From: an uncultured Dorea sp.
Lineage (GTDB): Bacteria > Bacillota > Clostridia > Lachnospirales > Lachnospiraceae
DNA length: 64,000 bases
Direction of reading: 5' to 3'
NCBI GenBank assembly: GCA_910579925.1
Contig: CAJTVY010000013.1
Location: forward strand, 1 to 64,000
Numbering within the stretch: position 1 is the first letter of the stretch; every line of letters begins with the position of its first letter. Of the stretch, positions 51,527-61,507 are shown in pieces. Below the pieces are notes generated by a model that was not told where the DNA came from, ran no database searches, and was given only the letters and a program-made list of their open reading frames with translations. Both the position numbers and the translations under genes were made by a program.

Positions 51527-54500
51527 ATGGAAATGCTAAAAGCTTGTTTTTCGTTTTACAGGATAACAAGAGATGTGGTGTCATTATCTGATGAAGCAAA
51601 AAAAAGTTATTTCTATGATACGTTAGTTGTAGAAAAAATACAGAAAAGCTTATCTGATTTGCGAAAAATGGTAGAAGTACTAAAGCAATGGCAGATTCAG
51701 CCTAAAGTTTTTGAATTTTCAAAAGAATCTTCAGAACAGCAGATGGTTGAAGCGGCAAAAGAATTGATAGAGGCAGTATATAGGGGAATTGATAAAAAAG
51801 GGTCGTTAATAAAGCAGAAATCCTTTGCCGGATCGATTATAGCTTTGGCGGAAGAGGAAAAAGAAGATTATGTAGCTGATTTTATGGAACAGTATCTGAA
51901 CGCTGCTTCTATAGTTCCTTGTAAACTCGATGAAGAAGCGAAGAATCTGCTTATTTATGCTTTCAAAATTGATAAAGATGATATTTCGGATAGATTAAGG
52001 AATCTGGAAAACGTCACACAATATCTGCTGGAAAAAAGAGATGCTTTTATAACGGCGGCTGTTTCATGGAGAAAGGGAACTCCGGATGATAATGATAGAG
52101 CAGAACCTGTTAAGATAGAAGAAGATGAAAACGGCCAGTGTGAAGATTCAGATGGAGAGAACAACAGAGAATCTGAAAATGAAGAATGTGAAGAAGGTAA
52201 TGCTGAAGTTGAAAATGAAGAATGTGAAGAAGGTAATGTTGGAGTTGAAAAAGGAGAATGTGAAGAAGGTAATGCTGAAGTTGAAAAAGGAGAATGTGAA
52301 GAAATAGATTCAGAAACTGAGAGCGTTGAAATGCCGGATGACGTATTTGAATCATATATATATGATAAATTTAGGCAAATTATGGAAAGTAGTCGAGAAC
52401 CGGGGGGAAAAGACGAAGAACTGTTGGGTGTAGACGAAAAGAATACAGAAGGTGATGAAGAAGCGACAATAGAGGAGGATGTGGCAGAGGAAGCAGAGGA
52501 TGGGGAGATAAAAGAAATTTGGCCGGAAGTGGGAGGGCAAGAAGAACATGAAGAAAAAGCAGATCAGGTAATGCAAACTGCTATTAAAAATGAAGTGAGG
52601 GATGAAAAGGTTGAAATAGTAATTCACCAATTGAAAAACGAAGAGTGTATAGAAGATCTATCTGTTTGTGATAAATTAGATGATTTTCAGATAGAGTGCC
52701 TCCGTCTGTTGCAGAAACGGGTTCATTTGCTGCAGAGTGGCGGGGAACCAAATTCCTCTGACAATAGTGAGGAAAAACGTATCTGCTGGAGAATGCTGGA
52801 GAAGGGAGAAGCCGTACTGGCGGAAGAAATCTCAGCAGTATTTTACGAGACAAGTACTGGAAACTGTGTGAATCCGGCTGTTATTGGCGTGGTAGGGAGC
52901 GGGTTATTTATGCCCGTGACTGATGAGGATACACAGAAGTATTTCCAGTTCCACCAGCCTTTGCTACAGTTCGACAAACTTGACAGATGGGAACAGACGG
53001 CCGTTACGCTTGCCGCACTTCCGGCGGCCCATTGCTGCTATGACATCCGTCTTGACGATATCATGCTGCAGGTTCTGCCAGATGCTTTTCGTAAGTGGGC
53101 AGATGTTTTGATAAGGCGTAGAAAAGAGATGACTTATATTGACAGAACAGTGATCGAAAGTTATCGCAGATATCAGAGCCGCGTGAAAAAGATACAGGAA
53201 ATACAGCAAAAAGCCAGAGTCCAGTTTGAGGGTCTGCAAAACTCAAACCTGCCATATCGGTGTGCGGCCAAAATTCTGACTGCTACCTGTAGTAAGGAGC
53301 GCTATATTGGGACATTGTGGGATCTTATGAATGAAGTGGAACCAGAAGTTTTAGCCGCAGGAATCGCCGATCCTAAAGTGGAAGAATTGTATAGTAAAGG
53401 ACGCGCAATTATTCCCGAGAAAAAGAATACGTCAAAGTCAATTGATGCAGGACTAATTGACCGAATCATAGAAGAGGGGCGGAAGAGATATGGATATAGT
53501 ACAGAGATTGTCGGAAGTTCGAGACACAAAATGGTGCAGATGCTTAGAGATTTTCTGATAACGGTAAATGAATGGCTGAAATTGATCAGCATTCCCTGTA
53601 TGAATAATCCATATGATATTTCGTTCCAATTTATACAGAATTTATCAGAGTGTTATCAGAGTTACCGGGAAGAACTTTATCTGGAGGCCTCTGAACAGAC
53701 AGAAGAACCATATCTGCCGGAAATTTATTACGATACGCTTAGGGTTATGGATTACCTAATGGGACTGCAGGAAGATGTGCCGCCGGGATGGAAAAGTTAT
53801 CTGGAGCATGCCTTGCGTTTATGCGCGATCCCGAATTTATACGTCAGAGAGAGCAAGATGGGAATCTGCCAATGCGAGTATCCGGATCCGATTGAGAGGC
53901 TGTATTTTCTGAAGAGGATAATCTGCAGTATTCCAGATTCGGCTGAGGCCTGTCTGAATAGATTTATCAAGGCGGATGCATTTGACGGATGCCGTATTAT
54001 TCTGGCATTGCTAGAACGAACACAGCCGGGGGATTTCATAAAAATAAGGGAGCATTATGAGAGGAGCGTATTGAATCGTCTGGATATACTGAAAGCCGAG
54101 ATAGCGCAGATGAGAAACGATTTATATCCTCTTTCGGTTTATGCCAGATGGCTTGGAAATAATTATTTGTCAACCCTTTCAATGATTGCAATGCTTGAGA
54201 GGAAGCTTGAGCAGCAGATCATGAAAGAAGAACAAGACAACCTTGCCTGGTTTTGCGCCTCTGTAAAGGAATGCCAGAGTAATGTAGAAGACCTGGTTCA
54301 AAGATTTTGTGAACATTTGAGGAATCAGGTGAAGGGAAACTTTAATGAGGAACAGAGCGATAAGTTGTATGATCTGATTGAAAAGAGGCAGTATGCCGCT
54401 GTGATAGAGTGGACGGCCCGCCTCAATATCTCGGAAGGCAGCGTAATGGAACCGGATTTCTTTAAAGAAAGATATTTTGATGACAATCTCTATAACCAGA

Positions 54501-57331
54501 AACAAAAGAGTCTGTTACAGTCTTCTGGATTTAAGAATGCGGCGAACCGTCTGGAGAATGCATTAATGAAAAGCATTTCCTGGGAGGGGTTTGATTTTAA
54601 CCGGGTGCCAGGAAGTATAGGGAACAGAAGGAGTAATCTTATCCGGCTGTGGTATAAGATTAAAGCGGAATTTTATGGAATCACAAAATCAAGAATAGAA
54701 GAAAATGCTGAAATCTTTGATGATCTGAAAGAGATGCTCAAAGTTATCGGATGGGATGTAACCGAACTTAAGGGATGCGATATTTGCGAGGACGAAAGCG
54801 GCAGTTATATTCAATTTGATATGCATTTTAAGCCCACCTATTCCCGCGAACGGTGCCCGATACCTCTGTTTGGGTCCGACTCTGATGGCAGGATTCGTAT
54901 GATCTGTCTGTATGGAAGTACGAATGCATCAGACAAGCAGTACGATTTGTTTGAGAATAAAAGTCAGCATCTCCCGATGATCATCCTGTTTTTTGGAGTG
55001 ATGACACGTAACAGGCGGATGGAACTGTATAATTTGGCTTTGAACAAGCAGTCGTCGTTTCTGGTAGTGGATGACATGATCATCACAACAATCTGTGAAC
55101 GGCGTGAAACTATGCTGCTTCGGTGGCTATACGAATTAGCTGTTCCGTTCTCTGTACAGAAACTGTATACGGCAGCCCTGGGTGTTGTGCATCCGGAAAT
55201 GTTTTATGGAAGAGTGTCGGCAAAGAACGATCTGGGATTGAACGGAAAGGTTTGTGCCGTATATGGGGGGCGGCAGCTAGGAAAAACCGCATTGCTTAAA
55301 AATATAGAATCCAAATCCCATAATCCAGAAATCGATCATTATGTATATTATATTTCATTGCCAACGGTAACGGTAGAAAATCCAGATGTAGTTTTGACGA
55401 AAGAGATTGTCAATGCCGTGCAAAATGATATTCCTCTGGATCGAAAATGTGAAAATATGGAAGGTGTACTTGAGTCTGTCAAAGGGTGGGTCAAGAAGAA
55501 AGAAACGCGCAGGCTGCTGCTTCTTCTGGACGAAGCTGACAAGTTCTTACAGGCTGACGGTAAAAGCGGTTTCCGTATTACGGGTATTATTAACCGGGTT
55601 ATGACGGTTTCAAGCATGCATTTTAAAGTTGTCTTTGCTGGTCTGCACAATGTATACAGAGCCGTCTCATCGCCGAATAATCCGCTGGCTCATTATGGAA
55701 AGCCGATCAGCATTGGACCGCTGCTTGACGATGAACTGCAGGATGCGTTTAATCTGATTCGACAGCCGTTTGAGACGATGGGATACCGTTTTGAAGATTT
55801 TAATCTGATTATCAGGATACTGGCCGAAACAAATTATTATCCAAGCCTGATACAGCTTTTCTGTATGAAACTGCAGGACTATCTGCATCGGCCGGGAAGA
55901 CGGAGGGGAAATAACCTGCCGGTTATCATTAACAGAGAAGATGTTGATGCTGTATTAACAGACCAGAATTTAAAGAAATCTATCTGTGACCGTTTTATGT
56001 GGACCCTGGATCTGGACGACCGGTATAAAGCAATTGTATTAAGTATTGCTTCTGATGTTGGACGTGCGTTACAGACTGATTCGTCCAGTGATTTTGTGAA
56101 GGGGTATGAACTCGAGTGGATTTTTCAGGAGATGCAGTTATGGCCGAACCTGTTTAAAGGAAATCCTTCGTTGGATGAGTTGCGAGGGTTATGTGACGAG
56201 CTGATTCAGCTGGGGATTCTGCGCAGTGTGTCAAATGACCGCTATACACTGAGATCTGCGAATGTGATTGATATGCTTGGAACCCAGGAAAGTATTGTGA
56301 GAAACTTGTATGGTCTGGAGAGTAAGCACTATGACTATGAAAAAATGTATAATGGCTCTTTGTACCGAAGTATATTTCAGGACAGGGAATCAGGTTGCAA
56401 ATGCTATCCTCTGACGAATCAGCAGATCCATTCTGCGCTGGATACGGGAGGAATAAAGATGATTATCGGAAGCCATATGTTAGGCATCGACAAGGTGGAG
56501 AAGTGTCTGAGGGAACTTCTGGCAATTGATAAGGAGGAACCGCATTCCTATGATTTATATCAGCAGAAGGCTTACAGTCTGCGCACATATCATAGCGGCC
56601 TTCCTGACTTAGACGATTTAGGCGGCGGTCTGTCTGTTCATCTGATTTACTGGGAATGTGCATGGGAGTTGGAAGATATTCTTTGTTACAAGCAGAGGGT
56701 GGATGGTCTGGAGGAGCAAGACAGGCCGATTCTTCTGTTGTTGTGTGATGAAGAAAGAAGCCGGAAGCTTCAGGAAAGTTTTCTGGAGGATATATTCGAT
56801 GTACCGATTATTAAGCTGGCGACATGGGATCTGGAAGCCGTTCAATTCTGGTTAAACGAATTATCTGCGCCACCGCTGCTGATGGAGGATCTGACTCAGA
56901 TCATGGAACGCCTGTGCGGCTGGCCCGAAGCAATGTATCGGTTAGGGCAACTGATCACGGAACATAGACAAGAACCGGATTTTCGTACTGCCGGGCTGCT
57001 TGATCAGACAGTAAAAAGTCTGGCTGAGTCGTCTGCGTTGTCTCGCTTTCTTCCAGACGAAAGCGTGGAGCCTCTTCTGCGCCGTATTCTGAATCTGTAT
57101 GTAGAATATGAGGCGGAAATGAGTTGTGAGGATGTTCAGTATTTACTTGAGGAAGAGGGGGAGCCGCACGATATGGAAGATATTGAATATGCAATGGTAT
57201 GGATGACCGATCTGGGGCTTCTGAACAGAAGGATTCAGGATCAGGATGTGAATGCAGGAAATGAAAAGAAGAAATATGGCGTCAATATACTGATTCTAGA
57301 GTTATGGAAACAACAGATGTCAGCAGCATGA
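51527..57331 (+). CDS. Giant P-loop ATPase (1934 aa), first gene of a three-gene putative conflict system
   Basis: The start is ATG 51527 behind GGAGAGGG. Residues 1-190 are helical. Residues 195-380 form a very acidic linker with 12-residue repeats (ECEEGNAEVENE type). Residues 390-1120 are a long helical array with no family I recognise. Residues 1125-1235 are alternating strand/helix (SSFLVVDDMIITTICER), leading to MFYGR and the NTPase: Walker A GGRQLGKT (1247-1254) and Walker B LLLLLDEADKF (D1335, E1336). The remaining 550 residues look like winged-helix and helical sensor segments. The architecture recalls STAND or Orc/Cdc6-like signalling ATPases. It is 13 bp from the next gene. Anti-phage or conflict function is inferred. 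Confidence 0.75.
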   Translation: MEMLKACFSFYRITRDVVSLSDEAKKSYFYDTLVVEKIQKSLSDLRKMVEVLKQWQIQPKVFEFSKESSEQQMVEAAKELIEAVYRGIDKKGSLIKQKSFAGSIIALAEEEKEDYVADFMEQYLNAASIVPCKLDEEAKNLLIYAFKIDKDDISDRLRNLENVTQYLLEKRDAFITAAVSWRKGTPDDNDRAEPVKIEEDENGQCEDSDGENNRESENEECEEGNAEVENEECEEGNVGVEKGECEEGNAEVEKGECEEIDSETESVEMPDDVFESYIYDKFRQIMESSREPGGKDEELLGVDEKNTEGDEEATIEEDVAEEAEDGEIKEIWPEVGGQEEHEEKADQVMQTAIKNEVRDEKVEIVIHQLKNEECIEDLSVCDKLDDFQIECLRLLQKRVHLLQSGGEPNSSDNSEEKRICWRMLEKGEAVLAEEISAVFYETSTGNCVNPAVIGVVGSGLFMPVTDEDTQKYFQFHQPLLQFDKLDRWEQTAVTLAALPAAHCCYDIRLDDIMLQVLPDAFRKWADVLIRRRKEMTYIDRTVIESYRRYQSRVKKIQEIQQKARVQFEGLQNSNLPYRCAAKILTATCSKERYIGTLWDLMNEVEPEVLAAGIADPKVEELYSKGRAIIPEKKNTSKSIDAGLIDRIIEEGRKRYGYSTEIVGSSRHKMVQMLRDFLITVNEWLKLISIPCMNNPYDISFQFIQNLSECYQSYREELYLEASEQTEEPYLPEIYYDTLRVMDYLMGLQEDVPPGWKSYLEHALRLCAIPNLYVRESKMGICQCEYPDPIERLYFLKRIICSIPDSAEACLNRFIKADAFDGCRIILALLERTQPGDFIKIREHYERSVLNRLDILKAEIAQMRNDLYPLSVYARWLGNNYLSTLSMIAMLERKLEQQIMKEEQDNLAWFCASVKECQSNVEDLVQRFCEHLRNQVKGNFNEEQSDKLYDLIEKRQYAAVIEWTARLNISEGSVMEPDFFKERYFDDNLYNQKQKSLLQSSGFKNAANRLENALMKSISWEGFDFNRVPGSIGNRRSNLIRLWYKIKAEFYGITKSRIEENAEIFDDLKEMLKVIGWDVTELKGCDICEDESGSYIQFDMHFKPTYSRERCPIPLFGSDSDGRIRMICLYGSTNASDKQYDLFENKSQHLPMIILFFGVMTRNRRMELYNLALNKQSSFLVVDDMIITTICERRETMLLRWLYELAVPFSVQKLYTAALGVVHPEMFYGRVSAKNDLGLNGKVCAVYGGRQLGKTALLKNIESKSHNPEIDHYVYYISLPTVTVENPDVVLTKEIVNAVQNDIPLDRKCENMEGVLESVKGWVKKKETRRLLLLLDEADKFLQADGKSGFRITGIINRVMTVSSMHFKVVFAGLHNVYRAVSSPNNPLAHYGKPISIGPLLDDELQDAFNLIRQPFETMGYRFEDFNLIIRILAETNYYPSLIQLFCMKLQDYLHRPGRRRGNNLPVIINREDVDAVLTDQNLKKSICDRFMWTLDLDDRYKAIVLSIASDVGRALQTDSSSDFVKGYELEWIFQEMQLWPNLFKGNPSLDELRGLCDELIQLGILRSVSNDRYTLRSANVIDMLGTQESIVRNLYGLESKHYDYEKMYNGSLYRSIFQDRESGCKCYPLTNQQIHSALDTGGIKMIIGSHMLGIDKVEKCLRELLAIDKEEPHSYDLYQQKAYSLRTYHSGLPDLDDLGGGLSVHLIYWECAWELEDILCYKQRVDGLEEQDRPILLLLCDEERSRKLQESFLEDIFDVPIIKLATWDLEAVQFWLNELSAPPLLMEDLTQIMERLCGWPEAMYRLGQLITEHRQEPDFRTAGLLDQTVKSLAESSALSRFLPDESVEPLLRRILNLYVEYEAEMSCEDVQYLLEEEGEPHDMEDIEYAMVWMTDLGLLNRRIQDQDVNAGNEKKKYGVNILILELWKQQMSAA
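52184..52327 (+). repeat. 36-bp tandem repeat in the acidic linker
   Basis: Three close copies and one degenerate copy of a 36-bp unit encode ECEEGNAEVENE, ECEEGNVGVEKG, ECEEGNAEVEKG and ECEEIDSETESV. The unit length is a multiple of three, so copy-number change would keep the frame. Confidence 0.85.
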
Positions 57332-57344
57332 AAGGGGAGGTAAT

Positions 57345-60300
57345 GTGTCAGACTATATCAAAGATTTTGCAACTTTGACAGGAAAGGCGATGGATTTTTA
57401 TCAACAGCCACAACGCATTGTTTTTCCAGAGGCAAAAGATCTGGAGGATATCAGTAGAATTAAGGAGCCGGCTCTGACTGTTTCTTTTCGGGAAAGCATG
57501 GATATTTATCGAAGCCTGGAAGAACAGGATTTTAAAGCCAGTGAGCTTACGCAGGCGGCGGTCAGCCTTGATATCGCCTATGAAGAGCCTCCTGTGGAAA
57601 TGCGTATGGCAGTGATAAAGATTCTTATTATGAGCGGTGATTATGAGAATGCCAGCCTGTATGCTTCTGAGTTTTTGGCGGCTGCTGATCTGCAGAGATT
57701 ATTGTTTGAGCATATGCCTCTGATTCTGGATGGCGTCTGTCATATATCTCATCTGTTGCTGCCATACTGGGAACCAGAGGCATTGGTAGCCGTTTTTATG
57801 CGTGAACTGCGTAAGCGTAAACCTGCGGAGAAGAAAGGACTGATCTGGTCGCTGGTCTATGGACAGGGAGAATGGGAGAAGATGCCGCATCCTCTGCTGG
57901 AAGCGCTATGTACATTTCTTTATGCTGAAATGCGGACAGATAAAACCAGGGAGCAGATTCAGGACATTAATCATATGCTTCAGGGATATGAGTATGCTGA
58001 AATTGCAGAGATGCTAGCTTTACGCTGCTATGGCTCCTTAGAGGCTGTACATTGTCAGGTGAACCAGAAAGTTAGACGTGATGAATGGGACGAACGCAGG
58101 AATGAATTTAACAGGTATTATTCTGATAGGATAAAAAAAGGGTTTTTCATTTATAATCCCAGGCTGCGGGACGCCGTTGTGCTCCATAGCAGGTTTATGA
58201 ATGCTCATAAATTATCAGAAACAGAGACCGCTTTAGCTGCAAATGATCTGCACGTATCATTAAAGCACAATCTTTTGCTGAAGGTGTCATATATCAAGCA
58301 CCGGGGAAAAGTACGCCTGGTAGCTCGGGAACAGGAGGAATTTGGAGAAATAAAGAAAATTGCAGACAGGCTCAGAATGTTAGTACAGTTTGAAACCAGC
58401 CAGGAGATGAAAAGTTCTTACTGGGCTTTTATCAACGGTTATGAGATTCTGGATACATTGAATAATGCAGAAAATTACGAACTGCTTGACGGAGACTTAC
58501 CAGCGCTTCTGAAAGTATTTAACCGGTATAAGCAGATTGAGGGGCACGATCACAAGCGCGTTCTGGAGATGATAAGCTTCCTGCTTCGAGGAGACCGAAG
58601 TGGACTGTTAGGGAATCATTATATTACTTTTTTTAATTATTACGTGCAGTTTCGGGAATATGAAGAGGCGGAAAGATTTCTGGAACGCTATGAGAATGAA
58701 CTGGGAGAGAAATACTATCAGCAGGCCGTAATCCAGCTGCAGGGACGCGATCAGAAAGACAGAAAAAAATGCGGAACAACTGTAAAAAAATCTGTAGCAC
58801 AGACGACACAGTGGCATCCATTGCCCTTTGGGAAGGGGTATGGGAGTTATGAGATGTATTTCCTAAATAGAGGGGAAGTGCTGCTTGGGAAAGAACATCT
58901 GGATCGTATGAGCGAACAAGAGTTGCTGGAAGAACATGAGAGAATTATTGGAGTTATTAATGAAGGGTTGGAAAATCCGGAAGAGTTAGCAAAATATTTT
59001 CTTATGGCTGGCGCTGTCTTGAATAAACGACAGAAATTGTATCAGTGTAACGATATGAGTGAAATGCTGGCAGAAGACATGATAGAAGCATTCTACTATT
59101 ATAGCCGAAATGAGAGGAACAGTCTGAATATCGATCATGACATGCTCCGCAGCTATCAGGAACAGGCGCTGTATTTAAGCAGTCAGTTACATCCTAAATA
59201 CTTGAATAACATCTTGAAAAATATGTTTGAGGAAATGCTGAAACGTTATTTTAAAGACAGACAGGGACATGATGACGATTCCCTGGCTGAAGCGGTGCGG
59301 CATATGGCGCAGACGAACACGGTGACCGACGAAGAATTTGGTATCTGCATTATGCGCCTTTCCCTATATTACCCGGATTTCCTGCTGCGACCAGAAATTA
59401 AAAGGCTATTGGCGGATCAGAATGAAGTAATACGAAGGCTGAACTCTTATGTGAGGTCTTTAAACTGGGGTCAGAATTCTTCTGCAGACATGATAGAGAT
59501 ATTGCAGGAATGTCGAAATCAGCTTGCTGCGGAATTTAATAATTGTAATTTCCTATCCAGAACAGACAGTGTGGAAGAGTGGAGAGAGAAATTAAATAAA
59601 GGATACAGACGTCTGGGGGATTTCAAAGATGAAAACAGGCTGTATGGCATTTTATCAGAGGCGGACCGCAAATATGTGCAAAGACTTATGGATTTACTTC
59701 AGAAGTTGCCATCAGAAGGCGCCATCTATCGGATTCTGCGAAATTATAAAAAGAAATGTTCTAATTTGCGTGAAGACATCGATAAAAAACCATCTTCGTT
59801 TGCAGTAGAGCATCTCTATGAATTTGTCATGAATCTGGAGGAGTATTCTGAATGGAGACGCAGAACTTTATATGAAAAGCTGGAACCTGAATTTTCTGCA
59901 GAAGCGCTTTTTGGAGAGGGAAATCCTGAGGGAGATCAATGTATCAAAGTATATATGCAGATTGAATGTAGAGGAGGAATGTCGGGAATTCGCAATATAT
60001 CGGCCGCCGTATTAGGTTCTGAATGTGTTGCAGAGGGGGAGTCTTATGACATATGCGCTTATGTGGAAAGGGATGGTAAGGAGTATGGATTTCTTCCGCT
60101 AAGGCTTCTTTCCTCGGACCTGGTTGTGGACCATCTTTATTTTAGAGCTGAATTTGAATTTATCATAGAAGAGACGTCGGAAACGAAATCTGTTACATTA
60201 GAATTCCATGTTTCTATGGAAAACCGGACTCTGGTAGAAAACTACGAACAGATGTATAATCCTGGCAGCACGCTTTATGAAGGAAATGCGATGGCAAAGT

Positions 60301-61487
60301 ATACATTCTGTGGCCGGAACAGCCTTGTTCAGAAAATTTGCCGCATATTTTATGATTTTCCTAATTCTATGGTCATACTATATGGACAGAGGAAGGTGGG
60401 CAAGACAACGGTCGCGAATTATGTGGCATCATCAATAAAGAAAAGCGAGGAAAAACTTTTGATTGTCAATTGCGGAAATTCAAGTATCTCTTTGTATAAT
60501 GAAGATATAAAAGACTGTACCGAAAAAATTGTGCTGAATTTCTATACAGTTATATTGAATCATCTGCTCAGTGAACTTGAGCAGGATCGAGTGCGTAGTG
60601 TCTGCATCCAGGAAGAAATAAAAGAAATAAGAGAAGCGGTAGAGAGACGTGGTAATATCCCTGGAAGGTATGTTTTCGACAGTCTGATCAGAAAGCTGCA
60701 GGAGGCATTCGAGCGGGAAGAATGCTGGCGTGGAACGCGTATTCTTCTGTGGTTTGATGAATTTCAACAGTACTATCTCTCGATTCTGAAAGGCAGGCTT
60801 CAGCCTGAATTTGTGGGTTTTTTAAAAGCTTTCATAGAGCAGTACGGCTTTTCGTTTCTTCTGGTAGGCTGCGAACCGATGATTCCTTTTGTACATGACA
60901 TCAGATTTGGAAATACATTTTCAGCTGCAGAGCAGATTTATGTCGAATATCTGACAAAGGAATATTCGAAAGATTTGATCTGTACTCCGATTCCGAATAA
61001 AAGTGGCAGGCAGAACCCATTTGAATTTGTTTCGGATGAGATTTACCGTCTTTCTGCAGGAAACCCTTATTTTATTCAGCTAATCTGTAAAAATCTCATT
61101 GATGATCTAAATGAGAAAGGGAAAGTATTTGCTGATAAAAGGATGATTATCGATTCTCTTCATAAAACAAAAAAAGTGGTGCAGAATAATTTTGACAGTT
61201 TGTTTTCATCGCTGAATTTTCAGGCCGCATCAGAAGAAGATAATAACAAGGTTTTGAAGATAATTGCCTATCGGCAGAAAGAAAGGCGGGGAAGCGCACG
61301 CAGGAAGATTATAGAAGATCTTGAGAACAATACGGAAAAGCCAGCGGAAACCGTTCTGGACGAGTTGATTAGCAGGAAAGTGGTGGAAGAGGTAAACGGT
61401 GAGTTACGGATTATTGTAAGACTTTATGAGGAATGGATCTGGGAAAACAGGAATGAGATTGGATATGATGAGCCGCTGGAATTTTAA
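57345..61487 (+). CDS. Large P-loop ATPase (1380 aa), second gene of the system
   Basis: The start is GTG 57345 behind GGGGAGG. Residues 1-860 are almost wholly helical, partly TPR-like (YENASLYASEFLAAADLQRL, YEEAERFLERYENELGEKYY). Residues 863-968 are a beta-rich domain. A YNPGSTLYEGNAMAKYTFCGR hinge leads into an AAA/STAND-like NTPase: Walker A GQRKVGKT (1014-1021), Walker B ILLWFDEFQQ (D1138, E1139), and LSAGNPYFIQLICKNL, typical of Orc/Cdc6-like sensor-2 regions. The C-terminus is winged-helix-like (RKIIEDLENN, LISRKVVEEV). It is co-transcribed with its neighbours. It probably acts with the first protein as a large sensor-switch pair; the ligand is unknown. Confidence 0.75.
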   Translation: MSDYIKDFATLTGKAMDFYQQPQRIVFPEAKDLEDISRIKEPALTVSFRESMDIYRSLEEQDFKASELTQAAVSLDIAYEEPPVEMRMAVIKILIMSGDYENASLYASEFLAAADLQRLLFEHMPLILDGVCHISHLLLPYWEPEALVAVFMRELRKRKPAEKKGLIWSLVYGQGEWEKMPHPLLEALCTFLYAEMRTDKTREQIQDINHMLQGYEYAEIAEMLALRCYGSLEAVHCQVNQKVRRDEWDERRNEFNRYYSDRIKKGFFIYNPRLRDAVVLHSRFMNAHKLSETETALAANDLHVSLKHNLLLKVSYIKHRGKVRLVAREQEEFGEIKKIADRLRMLVQFETSQEMKSSYWAFINGYEILDTLNNAENYELLDGDLPALLKVFNRYKQIEGHDHKRVLEMISFLLRGDRSGLLGNHYITFFNYYVQFREYEEAERFLERYENELGEKYYQQAVIQLQGRDQKDRKKCGTTVKKSVAQTTQWHPLPFGKGYGSYEMYFLNRGEVLLGKEHLDRMSEQELLEEHERIIGVINEGLENPEELAKYFLMAGAVLNKRQKLYQCNDMSEMLAEDMIEAFYYYSRNERNSLNIDHDMLRSYQEQALYLSSQLHPKYLNNILKNMFEEMLKRYFKDRQGHDDDSLAEAVRHMAQTNTVTDEEFGICIMRLSLYYPDFLLRPEIKRLLADQNEVIRRLNSYVRSLNWGQNSSADMIEILQECRNQLAAEFNNCNFLSRTDSVEEWREKLNKGYRRLGDFKDENRLYGILSEADRKYVQRLMDLLQKLPSEGAIYRILRNYKKKCSNLREDIDKKPSSFAVEHLYEFVMNLEEYSEWRRRTLYEKLEPEFSAEALFGEGNPEGDQCIKVYMQIECRGGMSGIRNISAAVLGSECVAEGESYDICAYVERDGKEYGFLPLRLLSSDLVVDHLYFRAEFEFIIEETSETKSVTLEFHVSMENRTLVENYEQMYNPGSTLYEGNAMAKYTFCGRNSLVQKICRIFYDFPNSMVILYGQRKVGKTTVANYVASSIKKSEEKLLIVNCGNSSISLYNEDIKDCTEKIVLNFYTVILNHLLSELEQDRVRSVCIQEEIKEIREAVERRGNIPGRYVFDSLIRKLQEAFEREECWRGTRILLWFDEFQQYYLSILKGRLQPEFVGFLKAFIEQYGFSFLLVGCEPMIPFVHDIRFGNTFSAAEQIYVEYLTKEYSKDLICTPIPNKSGRQNPFEFVSDEIYRLSAGNPYFIQLICKNLIDDLNEKGKVFADKRMIIDSLHKTKKVVQNNFDSLFSSLNFQAASEEDNNKVLKIIAYRQKERRGSARRKIIEDLENNTEKPAETVLDELISRKVVEEVNGELRIIVRLYEEWIWENRNEIGYDEPLEF

Positions 61488-61507
61488 AGTATATGGAGGA
61501 AATAACG

